A DNA stretch of 64,000 nucleotides from Sphingorhabdus wooponensis (GTDB lineage: Bacteria > Pseudomonadota > Alphaproteobacteria > Sphingomonadales > Sphingomonadaceae), in contig NZ_RWJI01000001.1 of NCBI RefSeq assembly GCF_003933235.1, positions 254,001-318,000 on the forward strand. The letters are read 5' to 3'. The number at the start of each line of letters is the position of its first letter. Within the stretch, counting starts at the first letter, position 1. A program made the translations under genes and the position numbers. Below the pieces are notes generated by a model. It saw only the letters and a program-made list of their open reading frames with translations. It was not told the origin of the DNA and did no database searches. Below, in pieces: positions 9,465 through 18,400 of the stretch.

Positions 9465-10366
9465 AAATCGCAATGTTGGCACGGAATGCCAACCTATATT
9501 CCCACCAACGTCTCGTTGAGGCGGCACAAGCGCGTGGCCATGAGATTGACATATTAAACACCTTGCGTGTGACAATGAACATCACCTCACATCGGCCCGA
9601 AGCATATTATCAGGGAACAAAGCTCGGCAAATATGACGCGGTTATCCCGCGCATCGGGGCGTCCATTACCTTTTATGGCCTTGCTGTTTTGCGCCAGTTT
9701 GAGATGATGAATGTGTGGTCGTTGAATGAGAGTGTTGCCATTGGCCGTTCGCGCGACAAATTGCGGTCATTGCAGATTTTGGCGCGCAAGGGCCTCGGTC
9801 TACCGGTGACGGCCTTTGCTCATGACCCGCGCCAGACCGACGAAGTCATCCAGATGGTGGGCGGCGCGCCTGTTGTCATTAAGTTGCTTGAGGGCACGCA
9901 AGGGATTGGCGTTGTCTTGGGTGAGACCGAGAAATCGGCGCGTTCCGTTATCGAGGCGTTTCGCGGGGCAAATGTGAATATCTTGGTTCAGGAATTTATC
10001 AAAGAGGCCAACGCGACCGACATTCGCTGCTTCGTTATTGGTAATAAGGTTGTCGCGTCGATGCAGCGTCAGGGCGCCGAGGGCGACTTCCGGTCCAATC
10101 TGCATCGCGGCGGTACCGCATCATCCATTAAGATTACCCCCGAGGAGCGATCCACGGCAGTCCGCGCGGCCCGCGCCATGGGCCTCAATGTTGCGGGTGT
10201 AGATATGCTGCGGTCCAACCACGGCCCCGTAATCATGGAAGTAAACAGCTCGCCGGGACTTGAGGGCATCGAAAAAGCTAGCGGTAAAGATATTGCGAGC
10301 AAGATCATCGAATTCATCGAGGAAAACGCCAGCGACGGTAAAACCAAGACGAAAGGCAAGGGATAG
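9461..10366 (+). CDS. rimK: Ribosomal protein S6--L-glutamate ligase RimK
   Basis: RimK adds glutamates to the C-terminus of ribosomal protein S6 using ATP. The 301-residue product has the ATP-grasp layout: N-terminal domain ([18 protein letters not shown]), the nucleotide-binding stretch [18 protein letters not shown] (about residues 143-160), and the metal-binding [15 protein letters not shown] motif near residues 256-270. The ATG is chosen because AAGGA lies eleven bases upstream and it overlaps the protease stop as ATGA. The tail is lysine-rich (KTKTKGKG). A location inside the ribosomal gene cluster fits its substrate. Confidence 0.93.
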   Translation: MKIAMLARNANLYSHQRLVEAAQARGHEIDILNTLRVTMNITSHRPEAYYQGTKLGKYDAVIPRIGASITFYGLAVLRQFEMMNVWSLNESVAIGRSRDKLRSLQILARKGLGLPVTAFAHDPRQTDEVIQMVGGAPVVIKLLEGTQGIGVVLGETEKSARSVIEAFRGANVNILVQEFIKEANATDIRCFVIGNKVVASMQRQGAEGDFRSNLHRGGTASSIKITPEERSTAVRAARAMGLNVAGVDMLRSNHGPVIMEVNSSPGLEGIEKASGKDIASKIIEFIEENASDGKTKTKGKG

Positions 10367-10435
10367 CGCGCCTCTGGCCTTGACAGCGCGCGCGACTCAC
10401 CGTAAGGCGCGGCTAATTCCGAACCTCTGGTACAG

Positions 10436-10466
10436 CCAGCAGCGCGATTATGCGTCAGCTGGTTTT
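10436..10466 (+). terminator. Terminator-like hairpin downstream of rimK
   Basis: CCAGC (10436-10440) pairs with GCTGG (10458-10462); inside it GCGC and GCGT can also pair around a GATTAT loop, and four T residues follow. It would close the SRPBCC-protease-rimK unit before rpsM. The T run is short, so it may act as a weak terminator or attenuator. Nothing else is obvious in the 176-base gap, where the rpsM promoter, if any, was not clear. Confidence 0.4.
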
Positions 10467-10542
10467 GTGCGTTTCGGGATATCATCAGCGTTGAGATAGG
10501 GTTTGTCCTTTAGGGGGCACCTGTGGAGCAGGAGTAAATAAA

Positions 10543-10911
10543 TTGGCACGTATTGCCGGAGTTAACATTCCAACCAACAAGCGCGTGATCATTGCGCTTA
10601 CCTACATTCACGGTATCGGCCGCACTAAAGCCGTCGAAATCGCGACTAAGCTGGGAATTGATCATAGCCGTCGTGTGCAGGACCTTTCGGATGCCGAAGT
10701 TCTGCAAATCCGCGAAACTATCGATGCGGGCTATACCGTAGAAGGCGATCTTCGCCGCAACACATCGATGAACATCAAGCGTTTGATGGATCTCGCCTGC
10801 TACCGTGGCCTTCGCCATCGTAAGGGCCTTCCCGTCCGTGGTCAGCGCACGCATACCAATGCGCGCACCCGTAAGGGCAAGTCCAAGGCAATCGCGGGCA
10901 AGAAGAAGTAA
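10543..10911 (+). CDS. rpsM: 30S ribosomal protein S13
   Basis: S13 forms bridges between the 30S head and the large subunit. The 122-residue product starts [26 protein letters not shown] and has the C-terminal signature [24 protein letters not shown]. Translation begins at TTG, preceded by GAGCAGGAG with proper spacing; no in-frame ATG fits the conserved N-terminus. It opens the alpha-operon part, split from adk by the rim cassette. Confidence 0.97.
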   Translation: MARIAGVNIPTNKRVIIALTYIHGIGRTKAVEIATKLGIDHSRRVQDLSDAEVLQIRETIDAGYTVEGDLRRNTSMNIKRLMDLACYRGLRHRKGLPVRGQRTHTNARTRKGKSKAIAGKKK

Positions 10912-10968
10912 TTACTGGCCTTGGCCTAATTATTTTTTCTTCGCATTTTCGAATAGGATACACATTAT

Positions 10969-11358
10969 ATGGCACGCGAACCACAGCGCATTAAAAAGCG
11001 GGAGCGCAAAAATATCTCGGCAGGCGTCGCGCACGTCAACGCTAGCTTTAACAACACCATGATCACGATCACAGATGCCCAGGGCAACGCGATCAGCTGG
11101 TCGTCTGCAGGAACTATGGGCTTTAAGGGTAGCCGCAAGTCGACCCCTTATGCCGCGCAGGTTGCAGCAGAAGATGCCGGCAAGAAAGCTGCTGAACATG
11201 GCGTTCGCACTTTGGAAGTTGAAGTTAAGGGCCCAGGTTCGGGTCGCGAATCGGCGTTGCGCGCATTGCAGGCCGTGGGATTCACCATCACATCGATCCG
11301 CGACGTGACATCTATCCCGCATAACGGCGTGCGTCCTTCCAAGCGTCGCCGCGTCTAA
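10969..11358 (+). CDS. rpsK: 30S ribosomal protein S11
   Basis: S11 lies on the platform of the small subunit near the E-site mRNA. The 129-residue product includes the conserved [21 protein letters not shown] and [11 protein letters not shown]-terminus. AGGATA precedes the ATG. It is separated from rpsM by 57 bases that include a T-rich stretch but no convincing terminator. Confidence 0.98.
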   Translation: MAREPQRIKKRERKNISAGVAHVNASFNNTMITITDAQGNAISWSSAGTMGFKGSRKSTPYAAQVAAEDAGKKAAEHGVRTLEVEVKGPGSGRESALRALQAVGFTITSIRDVTSIPHNGVRPSKRRRV

Positions 11359-11408
11359 GCATTCGTTTCAGGGGCGGCTGTTCAGTCGTTCCTTCTTTTA
11401 CCCGCGAG

Positions 11409-11437
11409 CCGGCACGGTGCACCAAATTGCCGGTTTT
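11409..11437 (+). terminator. Hairpin with T tract upstream of rpoA (attenuator-like)
   Basis: CCGGCA (11409-11414) is perfectly complementary to TGCCGG (11428-11433) and is followed by TTTT; the inner GGTGCACC is itself palindromic. The T tract can alternatively pair in GTTTTGCAAAAC, so two exclusive structures are possible directly before the rpoA ribosome-binding site. A role in setting rpoA expression relative to rpsK is inferred only. Confidence 0.4.
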
Positions 11438-11458
11438 GCAAAACCCAAGGGGAAATCC

Positions 11459-12520
11459 ATGTCCGTCAATATTAAGAACTGGCAGGAACTGAAAAAGCCC
11501 AACGCACTTGAACTCAAATCAGGTAGCGATGCGAAGCGTAAGGCTGTATTTGTTGCCGAGCCACTTGAGCGTGGCTTTGGCTTGACGCTCGGCAACGCGC
11601 TGCGTCGCGTCTTGCTTTCATCGTTGCAGGGCGCAGCCATCACGTCGATCAAAATCGAGAATGTGTTACACGAATTCTCGTCGCTGGCTGGCGTGCGTGA
11701 AGATGTCACGGACATCGTTTTGAATATCAAGCAGGTTGCGTTGAAGATGGAAGGCGAAGGTCCAAAGCGTCTACAGCTTTCGGCCACTGGCCCTGGCGCT
11801 GTAACCGCTGGTGACATTGCTGTTTCGGGCGACATCCAAGTGATGAACCCTGATCTTGTCATCTGCCATCTTGACGATGGCGCAACGTTGAACATGGAAA
11901 TCACTGCCGACAGCGGCAAGGGCTATGTGCCTGCGGTTGCCAATCGTCCGGCAGATGCGCCAATTGGCCTGATCCCAGTCGACAGTCTTTATTCGCCTGT
12001 GCGTCAAGTTGCCTACAAGGTCGACAACGCCCGCATCGGTCAAGAATTGGACTATGACAAGCTGTCGCTGACCATCGAAACTGACGGCACCGTTACGCCT
12101 GAGGATGCCGTGGCTTATGCTGCCCGTATCCTTCAGGATCAACTGCAAGTGTTCGTTCACTTCGAAGACTCGATGGCCGCATCTTCACCAATGGTAGGTA
12201 TGTCCGCACCATCGGCTTCTTCGGAAGAATCGGATGCAAATCAGCTCAACCGTTATCTTCTCAAGAAGGTCGACGAGTTGGAACTGTCGGTCCGCAGCGC
12301 AAACTGCCTCAAGAACGACAACATCATCTACATTGGCGATCTCGTTCAAAAGAGCGAAGCCGAAATGTTGCGTACGCCTAATTTCGGCCGCAAGTCGCTG
12401 AACGAAATTAAGGAAGTATTGTCGTCGATGGGCCTCCGTCTGGGCATGGATATTCCCGGATGGCCACCAGAGAACATCGAAGAAATGGCTAAGAAGCTCG
12501 AACAAGAACTGCTTGGTTAA
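11459..12520 (+). CDS. rpoA: DNA-directed RNA polymerase subunit alpha
   Basis: The alpha dimer nucleates RNA polymerase assembly, and its C-terminal domain contacts UP elements and activators. The 353-residue product has the N-terminal assembly domain ([23 protein letters not shown]) and the CTD with [22 protein letters not shown] and [22 protein letters not shown]. The ATG at 11459 follows AAGGGGAAA; a longer open frame upstream lacks homologous residues. A Ser/Ala-rich linker lies near residues 241-258. Confidence 0.98.
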   Translation: MSVNIKNWQELKKPNALELKSGSDAKRKAVFVAEPLERGFGLTLGNALRRVLLSSLQGAAITSIKIENVLHEFSSLAGVREDVTDIVLNIKQVALKMEGEGPKRLQLSATGPGAVTAGDIAVSGDIQVMNPDLVICHLDDGATLNMEITADSGKGYVPAVANRPADAPIGLIPVDSLYSPVRQVAYKVDNARIGQELDYDKLSLTIETDGTVTPEDAVAYAARILQDQLQVFVHFEDSMAASSPMVGMSAPSASSEESDANQLNRYLLKKVDELELSVRSANCLKNDNIIYIGDLVQKSEAEMLRTPNFGRKSLNEIKEVLSSMGLRLGMDIPGWPPENIEEMAKKLEQELLG

Positions 12521-12527
12521 AAAATAT

Positions 12528-12554
12528 TTGGGCCAAGGCAGTGCTTTGGCCCAA
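12528..12554 (+). promoter_or_regulatory. Strong hairpin between rpoA and rplQ
   Basis: TTGGGCCAA and TTGGCCCAA are perfect inverted repeats of nine bases, and three further inner pairs reduce the loop to three bases. No T tract follows (CACACAGGG), so it is not a standard terminator. It could be an RNase-processing or stabilising element, or a regulatory fold before the rplQ leader. Further complementary pairs (TGGCC/GGCCA near 12563-12584) follow. Confidence 0.45.
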
Positions 12555-12633
12555 CACACAGGGAAATGGCCGCCCTTAATTGGCCAGGATCGGGGTACCT
12601 AATACGGCCCCCCTACGAACGAAGGAATGAATT

Positions 12634-13047
12634 ATGCGCCATAAAGTTGGCCACCGTAAGCTGCAGCGTACCACGTCGCACCGTACCGCGATGCTTCGCA
12701 ATATGGCAGCGTCGCTTATCAAGCATGAGCAAATCAAGACGACTTTGCCAAAGGCGAAAGAATTGCGTCCTTACATCGAAAAGCTGATCACGCTTGCGAA
12801 AAAGGGTGGCCTGTCCAACCGTCGTCTGGCGATGAGCCGTTTGATGGATGACACGCAGCTGGTAAAGTTGTTTGACGAATTGGCAACGCGCTATGCCGAC
12901 CGCAGCGGTGGTTACAGCCGTGTTATCAAGGCTGGTTTCCGTGGTTCGGATGCTGCGCCTATGGGCGTCATTGAGCTTGTTGACCGCAACGTAGATGCTA
13001 AGGGCCAAGACAGCGGTCCTGTAGAAGTGCTCGACGACGGCGAGTAA
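12634..13047 (+). CDS. rplQ: 50S ribosomal protein L17
   Basis: L17 lies near the exit tunnel on the solvent side of the large subunit. The 137-residue product starts [24 protein letters not shown], with [23 protein letters not shown] and the C-terminal [12 protein letters not shown] tail. GAAGGAA lies just upstream of the ATG. It is the last gene of the ribosomal superoperon here, followed by a terminator. Confidence 0.98.
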   Translation: MRHKVGHRKLQRTTSHRTAMLRNMAASLIKHEQIKTTLPKAKELRPYIEKLITLAKKGGLSNRRLAMSRLMDDTQLVKLFDELATRYADRSGGYSRVIKAGFRGSDAAPMGVIELVDRNVDAKGQDSGPVEVLDDGE

Positions 13048-13069
13048 ACACCTCTCACCTTAGAAATTT

Positions 13070-13105
13070 AAAAGGGTGGTATCCTATTGGGTGCCGCCCT
13101 TTTTC
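13070..13105 (+). terminator. Rho-independent terminator after rplQ
   Basis: AAAAGGGTGG (13070-13079) and CCGCCCTTTT (13094-13103) form a ten-pair stem with one G-U, followed by further T residues. The A-rich left arm also makes it suitable as a terminator for the convergent gene that ends at 13112. This marks the end of the ribosomal cluster. Confidence 0.8.
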
Positions 13106-13111
13106 GTGGTT

Positions 13112-13672
13112 TCAATCCTGAACATTACGCTTTTGTCGTGCGTACCAGAAAAACAAGCTCGCTATAAACCACGCCACCGATAGGACGATCGTAAACTTGC
13201 CGCCGCGCATGTCGCCGCCTAAAATGCCGGCAAAGATTCCAATGGCGACTTGCAGAGCGCCGGATAAGAACATGGTGAATGGCAAGATGCGCTTGCGAAA
13301 ACGCGATGCGATGCTGCCTACAATGGCAACAAATAGAACCGCGCCGAACCAAAGGTTCACGGGATTGTCTTCATTGCCGATCATGCCGACGGCCAAATTT
13401 GCCCAAACGACCATAAACCCGGCCAGCACCGCGAACATGGCCCCGATGCGGAAATACCAATTAGACGAAAGGCGCACGGCAAGTTCGATAAGGCCGCCGA
13501 CAATACCGAAGATGATGGTTGCTACAATGAAGTCGGTTTCGTCCCAGTCCACTTCACTCGTGAATTGCATGGCCACCAATGGTGTCAGAATCAGCGCTAT
13601 GGCCCCGCCCCAGCCTATGACGCGCCAAGGGCTCGCACTTGTGCGTTGAGACTGTTTACTCGTCATATGCAT
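13112..13672 (-). CDS. Multi-spanning membrane protein of unknown function
   Basis: The 186-residue product has about six hydrophobic segments (for example WGGAIALILTPLVAMQF, FIVATIIFGIVGGLIEL, MFAVLAGFMVVWANLAV, GAVLFVAIVGSIAS, LSGALQVAIGIFAGIL and VLSVAWFIASLFFWYA) and short charged loops, so it is an inner-membrane protein. I do not recognise a named family with certainty. It is convergent to rplQ and divergent from a CadC-like regulator 88 bases away, so the two may share a control region. Confidence 0.75.
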   Translation of the reverse strand: MHMTSKQSQRTSASPWRVIGWGGAIALILTPLVAMQFTSEVDWDETDFIVATIIFGIVGGLIELAVRLSSNWYFRIGAMFAVLAGFMVVWANLAVGMIGNEDNPVNLWFGAVLFVAIVGSIASRFRKRILPFTMFLSGALQVAIGIFAGILGGDMRGGKFTIVLSVAWFIASLFFWYARQKRNVQD

Positions 13673-13760
13673 AACATTGCCCTTTTCGATAAATGAAGGC
13701 TATGCATTTATGGCGAAGCAATATTGTAAGCATGAGCAAGAAATGAGCATTTGGTGAAAA

Positions 13761-14819
13761 ATGAAATCAGCTAGCTTTCGCTTCGGCCCCTTCACACTTG
13801 ATGCTGAAAGCAGGTTGCTTGCACGCGATGGTGCGGCCTTGGACGTCTCCAGCCGCTATTTTGATGCGCTAGTCCTCTTGGTGCGCAATGCTGGCGACCT
13901 AGTGCCCAAAGCGCAGTTCATGGATGAAGTTTGGCGCGGCGTTCCCGTTACCGATGAGGCGCTGACTCAATGTGTGCGCTGTTTGCGCCGCATTCTACAA
14001 GATGACGCCGCGCGTCCCAGCTTTATCGAGACAGTACCAAAGCATGGCTATCGTTTTATAGCGACGGTGGACGTAGATACTGCAGTGTCGGTTAACGACC
14101 CGCCTGCAGGATATTCGGGCAAGTGGGATTGGCGAACATTTCGGAGGTTAGGCGGTGCTGGCATCATAGGCGGCGGCATTGCTGGTCTGCTTGGCGGAGT
14201 TTTTTATGGATTTGCAAGCGGTGCGCAAGGCATGGGCGGCGCATCTATTGTCCTCGTACTTACCGCCCTCACAGTAATGATTGCGCTGATTGGTGCCGTT
14301 GGTGTGAGTTTCGGCATGGCGACGATTGGTCTTATGAAGCCTGACCGAGGTCTATCGACAATTCTGGGTGGCGCGGCGGGTGGTTTCCTTGTTGGAGGCA
14401 TCGTGAAGCTGCTTGGCCTGGATGCGTTTAATCTGATGCTTGGGCAATCGCCTGCCCACATCACTGGCGCACTGGAAGGAGCTATTTTAGGAGGAGCTGT
14501 GGGGCTTAGTTTGTATTTGGCTAGTCACAGATCATTTGGTCAGAGTTTGTCGCGTAGGATGCTCTCAGCGGCGTTCGTAGGGGCAAGTGCGGGCGTGGCC
14601 ATTCCTTCTGCTGGTGGGCAATTGCTTGGCGGCAGCTTACATGCTTTGGCACAATTGTTTCCGCAATCACGGCTGCGCCTTGACCAGATCGGTGAACTAC
14701 TTGGTGAGGATGGCTTTGGCCGAATGAGCCAAATGGCAACTGGGGGTCTTGAAGGAATGCTGTTTGTCGTCTGCATGACTGTTGCGATTATGTTGGCAGA
14801 GGGCCAACTGACCAAATAA
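13761..14819 (+). CDS. CadC-like membrane-bound winged-helix regulator
   Basis: Residues 1-105 form an OmpR/CadC-type winged helix (FRFGPFTLDAESRLLARDG, then DEALTQCVRCLRRIL recognition helix and the wing PSFIETVPKHGYRFIATV). A short linker leads to a very glycine- and alanine-rich region (about 128-350) with several hydrophobic segments, instead of the periplasmic sensor usual in CadC. This suggests a membrane-anchored transcription factor with an unusual multi-spanning module. Its target and signal are unknown; the divergent membrane protein gene is a plausible target. Confidence 0.8.
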   Translation: MKSASFRFGPFTLDAESRLLARDGAALDVSSRYFDALVLLVRNAGDLVPKAQFMDEVWRGVPVTDEALTQCVRCLRRILQDDAARPSFIETVPKHGYRFIATVDVDTAVSVNDPPAGYSGKWDWRTFRRLGGAGIIGGGIAGLLGGVFYGFASGAQGMGGASIVLVLTALTVMIALIGAVGVSFGMATIGLMKPDRGLSTILGGAAGGFLVGGIVKLLGLDAFNLMLGQSPAHITGALEGAILGGAVGLSLYLASHRSFGQSLSRRMLSAAFVGASAGVAIPSAGGQLLGGSLHALAQLFPQSRLRLDQIGELLGEDGFGRMSQMATGGLEGMLFVVCMTVAIMLAEGQLTK

Positions 14820-14929
14820 TTTCGACGAAGACGCAATTTAAGCTGGTGGACGACGCGTGAAATGATTGGCGTTCTTCGGTCAAGGCTATAGTCCTAAAAA
14901 CGATATTCGAAAGATGGGGAAATGAATTT

Positions 14930-17086
14930 ATGCGAAGCGCAATTTTGCTTGGGGCTGCGATCATGATGGCGTCAAGTTCGTCCATCGCTTTGGCCCAGAG
15001 TGCGGCAAGCGCCTCTGCTCCTGCGGGACTGACCTATCCTAAGACCAAGGCAGTCGATGTCGTTGATGAACAATTCGGCGTAAAGGTTGCGGACCCCTAT
15101 CGCTGGCTTGAGGATGATGTCCGCGTCAATGCCGAAGTCGCGGAGTGGGTGAAATCACAAAATGCCGTTACCGACGCCTATTTGGAAAGTTTGCCGGGCA
15201 AGCAAATTCTTGCCGACCGGATGAAGAAGCTGTTCGACTATGAACGCTTTGGCTTACCTGAAAAAGCGGGTGGCTATTATTTCTTTAACAAGAATGACGG
15301 GCTACAAAATCAGTCTGTGCTATATGTTCGTAAGGGCCTAGATGGCGCCGACCGCATGTTGCTTGACCCGAATAGCTGGGCAAAGGATGGGGCGACCGCG
15401 CTCGATAGCTGGGTGCCATCGAAAAATGGCAAGCTGCTCGCTTATTCTATACAGGATGGCGGATCTGATTGGCGCACAATCAAGGTGCTCGATACCGCGA
15501 CTGGCAAAGTTTTGGCCGACGAAATTAAATGGGCTAAATTCACGAATATCAGCTGGGTCGGTAATGAGGGTTTTCTATATTCCCGTTTTGCCGAACCAAA
15601 AGAAGGCGCGGCATTCCAGCAGCTGAATTATAACCAGACAGTATATTTTCACAAAATCGGTACGCCACAGTCCGAAGACAAAGCGATTTATGCTACACCT
15701 GATAAGCCCGAATATGGGCATAGTGCGCAGGTGACGCATGATGGCAAATGGGCGGTAATCACCACCTCGTCGGGCACAGATGAGAAATATGAACTGCACA
15801 TCATGCCGCTCGGCAAAAAACCGACTTGGAAGGCGCAGCCTTTGGTCAAAGGATTAGAGCATGACTGGGGCCTTATCGAAGGCATGGGCAATATCTTGTG
15901 GTTTACCACCAACAAGGATGCGCCAAAGCTGAAGGTTGTGCGCGTCGACCTTAGTGGGAAAGCGCCGGTATTTACCGATGTTATCCCGGAGCGTGCAGAA
16001 ACGCTTTCGCGGGCACAAATCGTCGGAAATCGCATGATCCTGTCGTACATCAAGGACGCCAAATCGATGGCACTTATGACCGACCTTACTGGGCAGCCTG
16101 TACAGGAAATACAACTCAACGCGATTGGCACTGCCAGTGGCTTCTCCGGTACACCTGGCGATGCAGAGACATTTTATGGCTTTTCGAGCTTTAATCAGCC
16201 TGGCGCCGTCTACCGATTTGATAGCAATAGCGGAGCATCGACGCCTTTTGCGGAACCGAAGTTGAGCTTCAACCCGCAAGACTTCAGCATTAGCCAAGTA
16301 TTTTATCCGTCAAAGGACGGCACAAAGATTCCGATGTTCATCGTGCATAAGAAGGATATTGATCTTTCCCAAGGCGCGCCAACTTTGTTATATTCTTATG
16401 GCGGGTTCAACATTTCGCAGACGCCGACTTATTCGGCAACGCGTATGGCTTGGCTTCAGTCGGGCGGCGTATTTGCGCTGGCGAATATTCGTGGCGGCGG
16501 GGAATATGGCAAGCCATGGCATGATGCAGGTCGCCTTATGAACAAGCAAAACGTCTTTGATGATTTTGCAGCAGCAGCGGAATATCTGATTGCCAGCGGC
16601 ATTTCGGCGAAAGGCAAAATTGCTATCGAGGGCCGCTCCAATGGCGGTTTGTTGGTGGGAGCTTCTTTGAACCAGCGGCCTGACCTTTTTGCGGCAGGAC
16701 ATGCCGCCGTGGGCGTTATGGACATGGTCCGCTTTGATAGGTTTACTGCAGGTCGTTATTGGGTCGACGATTATGGCTACCCGAGCAAGGAAGCGGACTT
16801 CAAAAAGCAGATGACCTATTCGCCGTATCACAACATCAAGTCAGGTGTTGAATATCCGGCGGTCATCGTTTCGACAGCTGATACCGACGATCGCGTGGTC
16901 CCAGGCCATAGCTTTAAATATATCGCTGCCCTTCAAGCTGCAGAAACTGGAAACAAACCGAAAATTATCCGTATTGAAAGCCGTGCGGGCCACGGGTCGG
17001 GTAAACCAACGGACAAGGTTATCGATGAATATTCGGATATTTACGCATTTCTGGCAAAGTGGACGGGTCTCACCCTTACTGAATAA
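14930..17086 (+). CDS. Prolyl oligopeptidase family serine protease (S9A), secreted
   Basis: It cleaves peptides after proline, here probably in the periplasm, because residues 1-22 (MRSAILLGAAIMMASSSSIALA) form a signal peptide. The 718 residues comprise a beta-propeller (about 50-430) and a C-terminal hydrolase domain. The triad is visible: Ser570 in GRSNGGLL, the Asp-bearing DDRVVPGHS motif near 653-659 and His688 in RAGHGSGKP. The propeller start (YPKTKAVDVVDEQFGVKVADPYRWLED) is typical of S9A. It stands alone, followed by a hairpin at 17113-17147. Confidence 0.93.
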   Translation: MRSAILLGAAIMMASSSSIALAQSAASASAPAGLTYPKTKAVDVVDEQFGVKVADPYRWLEDDVRVNAEVAEWVKSQNAVTDAYLESLPGKQILADRMKKLFDYERFGLPEKAGGYYFFNKNDGLQNQSVLYVRKGLDGADRMLLDPNSWAKDGATALDSWVPSKNGKLLAYSIQDGGSDWRTIKVLDTATGKVLADEIKWAKFTNISWVGNEGFLYSRFAEPKEGAAFQQLNYNQTVYFHKIGTPQSEDKAIYATPDKPEYGHSAQVTHDGKWAVITTSSGTDEKYELHIMPLGKKPTWKAQPLVKGLEHDWGLIEGMGNILWFTTNKDAPKLKVVRVDLSGKAPVFTDVIPERAETLSRAQIVGNRMILSYIKDAKSMALMTDLTGQPVQEIQLNAIGTASGFSGTPGDAETFYGFSSFNQPGAVYRFDSNSGASTPFAEPKLSFNPQDFSISQVFYPSKDGTKIPMFIVHKKDIDLSQGAPTLLYSYGGFNISQTPTYSATRMAWLQSGGVFALANIRGGGEYGKPWHDAGRLMNKQNVFDDFAAAAEYLIASGISAKGKIAIEGRSNGGLLVGASLNQRPDLFAAGHAAVGVMDMVRFDRFTAGRYWVDDYGYPSKEADFKKQMTYSPYHNIKSGVEYPAVIVSTADTDDRVVPGHSFKYIAALQAAETGNKPKIIRIESRAGHGSGKPTDKVIDEYSDIYAFLAKWTGLTLTE

Positions 17087-17112
17087 ATGATCATAAAAAT
17101 CCCTGTTTAGAT

Positions 17113-17147
17113 GATCGGATGCTGACAAGTTAGTGCAGCGTCCGATC
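17113..17147 (+). terminator. Inverted repeat downstream of the prolyl oligopeptidase gene
   Basis: GATCGGATGCTG (17113-17124) and CAGCGTCCGATC (17136-17147) form a twelve-pair stem with one G-U pair. No T run follows on either strand, so it may act as a 3' stabiliser or a factor-dependent terminator rather than an intrinsic one. I did not see another copy in the window. Confidence 0.35.
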
Positions 17148-17245
17148 AAGCCATATTCGATTGCCGTTTCATATTTGGTTACCTCGATTGCACATGCGAG
17201 CTACCTTTACTTGCCAGACCACCTAAAACGCGGCACAGTCTGCGC

Positions 17246-17467
17246 ATGGCAAATATGATCGCGTTTCTTCTGGGCCTTATTGCCCTTGTTATGGCCTTTA
17301 TCGGGTTCATTCCGCTGCTGGGGTGGTTGAACTGGCTGATTATTCTGATCGCGGGTTTAGGCGCTGCATTTGGGTTTCTTTCGGATAAGAATGCGGGCCG
17401 TAACTTCTGCCTTTTGGTAATGGCCATTTGCGCACTGCGCCTCTGGATGGGCGGCGGGATTATCTGA
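17246..17467 (+). CDS. Small membrane protein
   Basis: This 73-residue product is almost entirely hydrophobic, with two or three membrane segments (IAFLLGLIALVMAFIGFIPLLGWL, WLIILIAGLGAAFGFLSD, FCLLVMAICALRLWMGG). It lies 31 bases upstream of the RarD-like permease gene on the same strand and may be co-transcribed. No family was recognised. The reading frame is plausible but its ribosome-binding site is weak. Confidence 0.55.
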   Translation: MANMIAFLLGLIALVMAFIGFIPLLGWLNWLIILIAGLGAAFGFLSDKNAGRNFCLLVMAICALRLWMGGGII

Positions 17468-17497
17468 CCCTCAATTGAGGGCCGGGGGCTTCACAAC

Positions 17498-18394
17498 ATG
17501 GCAGATGAAACAAAAACTGCGCAGCCCAGCGGGCTGCCTTATGCGATATCAGCCTATCTGATCTGGGGCGTGGTGCCTGTATACTTCAAGCTCTTAAGCC
17601 ATGTACCGCCAATCGCCATAGTGGCGCAGCGGATCCTATGGTCCATCCCCTTGCTACTGATCATCATGGCGTTCCGCAAACAGTTGGGCGAATATACAGC
17701 TATTTTCCGGCACAACGCGCACTTACGCAACTTGCTCGCCTCCGCAGCGCTGATTGCGATTAATTGGCTCATTTACATCTGGGCCGTGTCGACCGACCAC
17801 ATATTGGCGGCCAGCCTCGGCTACTATCTTAATCCGCTAGTGAACGTGCTTTTGGGCCGTCTGTTTTTGGGTGAGCGGCTTCGTCCGTTGCAAATGGTGG
17901 CGGTCGCTGTTGCCGCCATCGGTGTTGCTATTCTCATCGGCGATGCGCTCGATACATTATGGGTCTCGGTGTCTTTGGCCTTCAGCTTTGGCCTATATGG
18001 TCTCATCCGCAAGGTGACGCCGGTTGGCTCAGTGCCTGGCCTCGCCATTGAAACGACGTTGCTTGCGCCCTTATCGCTTGGCGCAGTGTCTTGGTATGCG
18101 CAGGCTGGCACTGGCGGCTTTGGCGACGATTTGACGACGTCCGGACTTCTGATCCTTGCAGGTGCAGTCACGGCTATTCCGTTGTTGATGTTCGCAACTG
18201 CGGCGCGGCGGATGAGTTATGCCAGCCTCGGCTTCGTGCAATATATCGCCCCTTCGATTGCATTTTTATTGGGGATCTATGTCTATGGCGAGCCGTTAAG
18301 CACAACCAAGCTGGCCTGCTTCATCCTGATCTGGTTCAGTATTGCGATATTCTGCGCCGATGCGATCAAAACCTATCGGGCGGCTAAAGCTTAG
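17498..18394 (+). CDS. rarD: RarD-like EamA-family permease
   Basis: This is a 298-residue inner-membrane transporter with about ten predicted segments in two EamA repeats. The N-terminus (GLPYAISAYLIWGVVPVYFKLLSHVPPIAIVAQRI) and NWLIYIWAVSTDHILAASLGYYLNPL are characteristic of RarD, a family whose transported substrate is not established (named after chloramphenicol sensitivity). GGGGG precedes the ATG. It converges on pyrC with only six bases between their stops. Confidence 0.88.
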   Translation: MADETKTAQPSGLPYAISAYLIWGVVPVYFKLLSHVPPIAIVAQRILWSIPLLLIIMAFRKQLGEYTAIFRHNAHLRNLLASAALIAINWLIYIWAVSTDHILAASLGYYLNPLVNVLLGRLFLGERLRPLQMVAVAVAAIGVAILIGDALDTLWVSVSLAFSFGLYGLIRKVTPVGSVPGLAIETTLLAPLSLGAVSWYAQAGTGGFGDDLTTSGLLILAGAVTAIPLLMFATAARRMSYASLGFVQYIAPSIAFLLGIYVYGEPLSTTKLACFILIWFSIAIFCADAIKTYRAAKA

Positions 18395-18400
18395 GGGAAG

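Noticed and set aside
10912-10968. GGCCTTGGCC followed by a T-rich run after rpsM
   Set aside because: The two GGCC arms leave a loop of only two bases, which cannot form a stable hairpin.
12489-12527. A-rich stretch after rpoA as a terminator
   Set aside because: There is no T run after the hairpin at 12528-12554, so it was kept as a structured element only.
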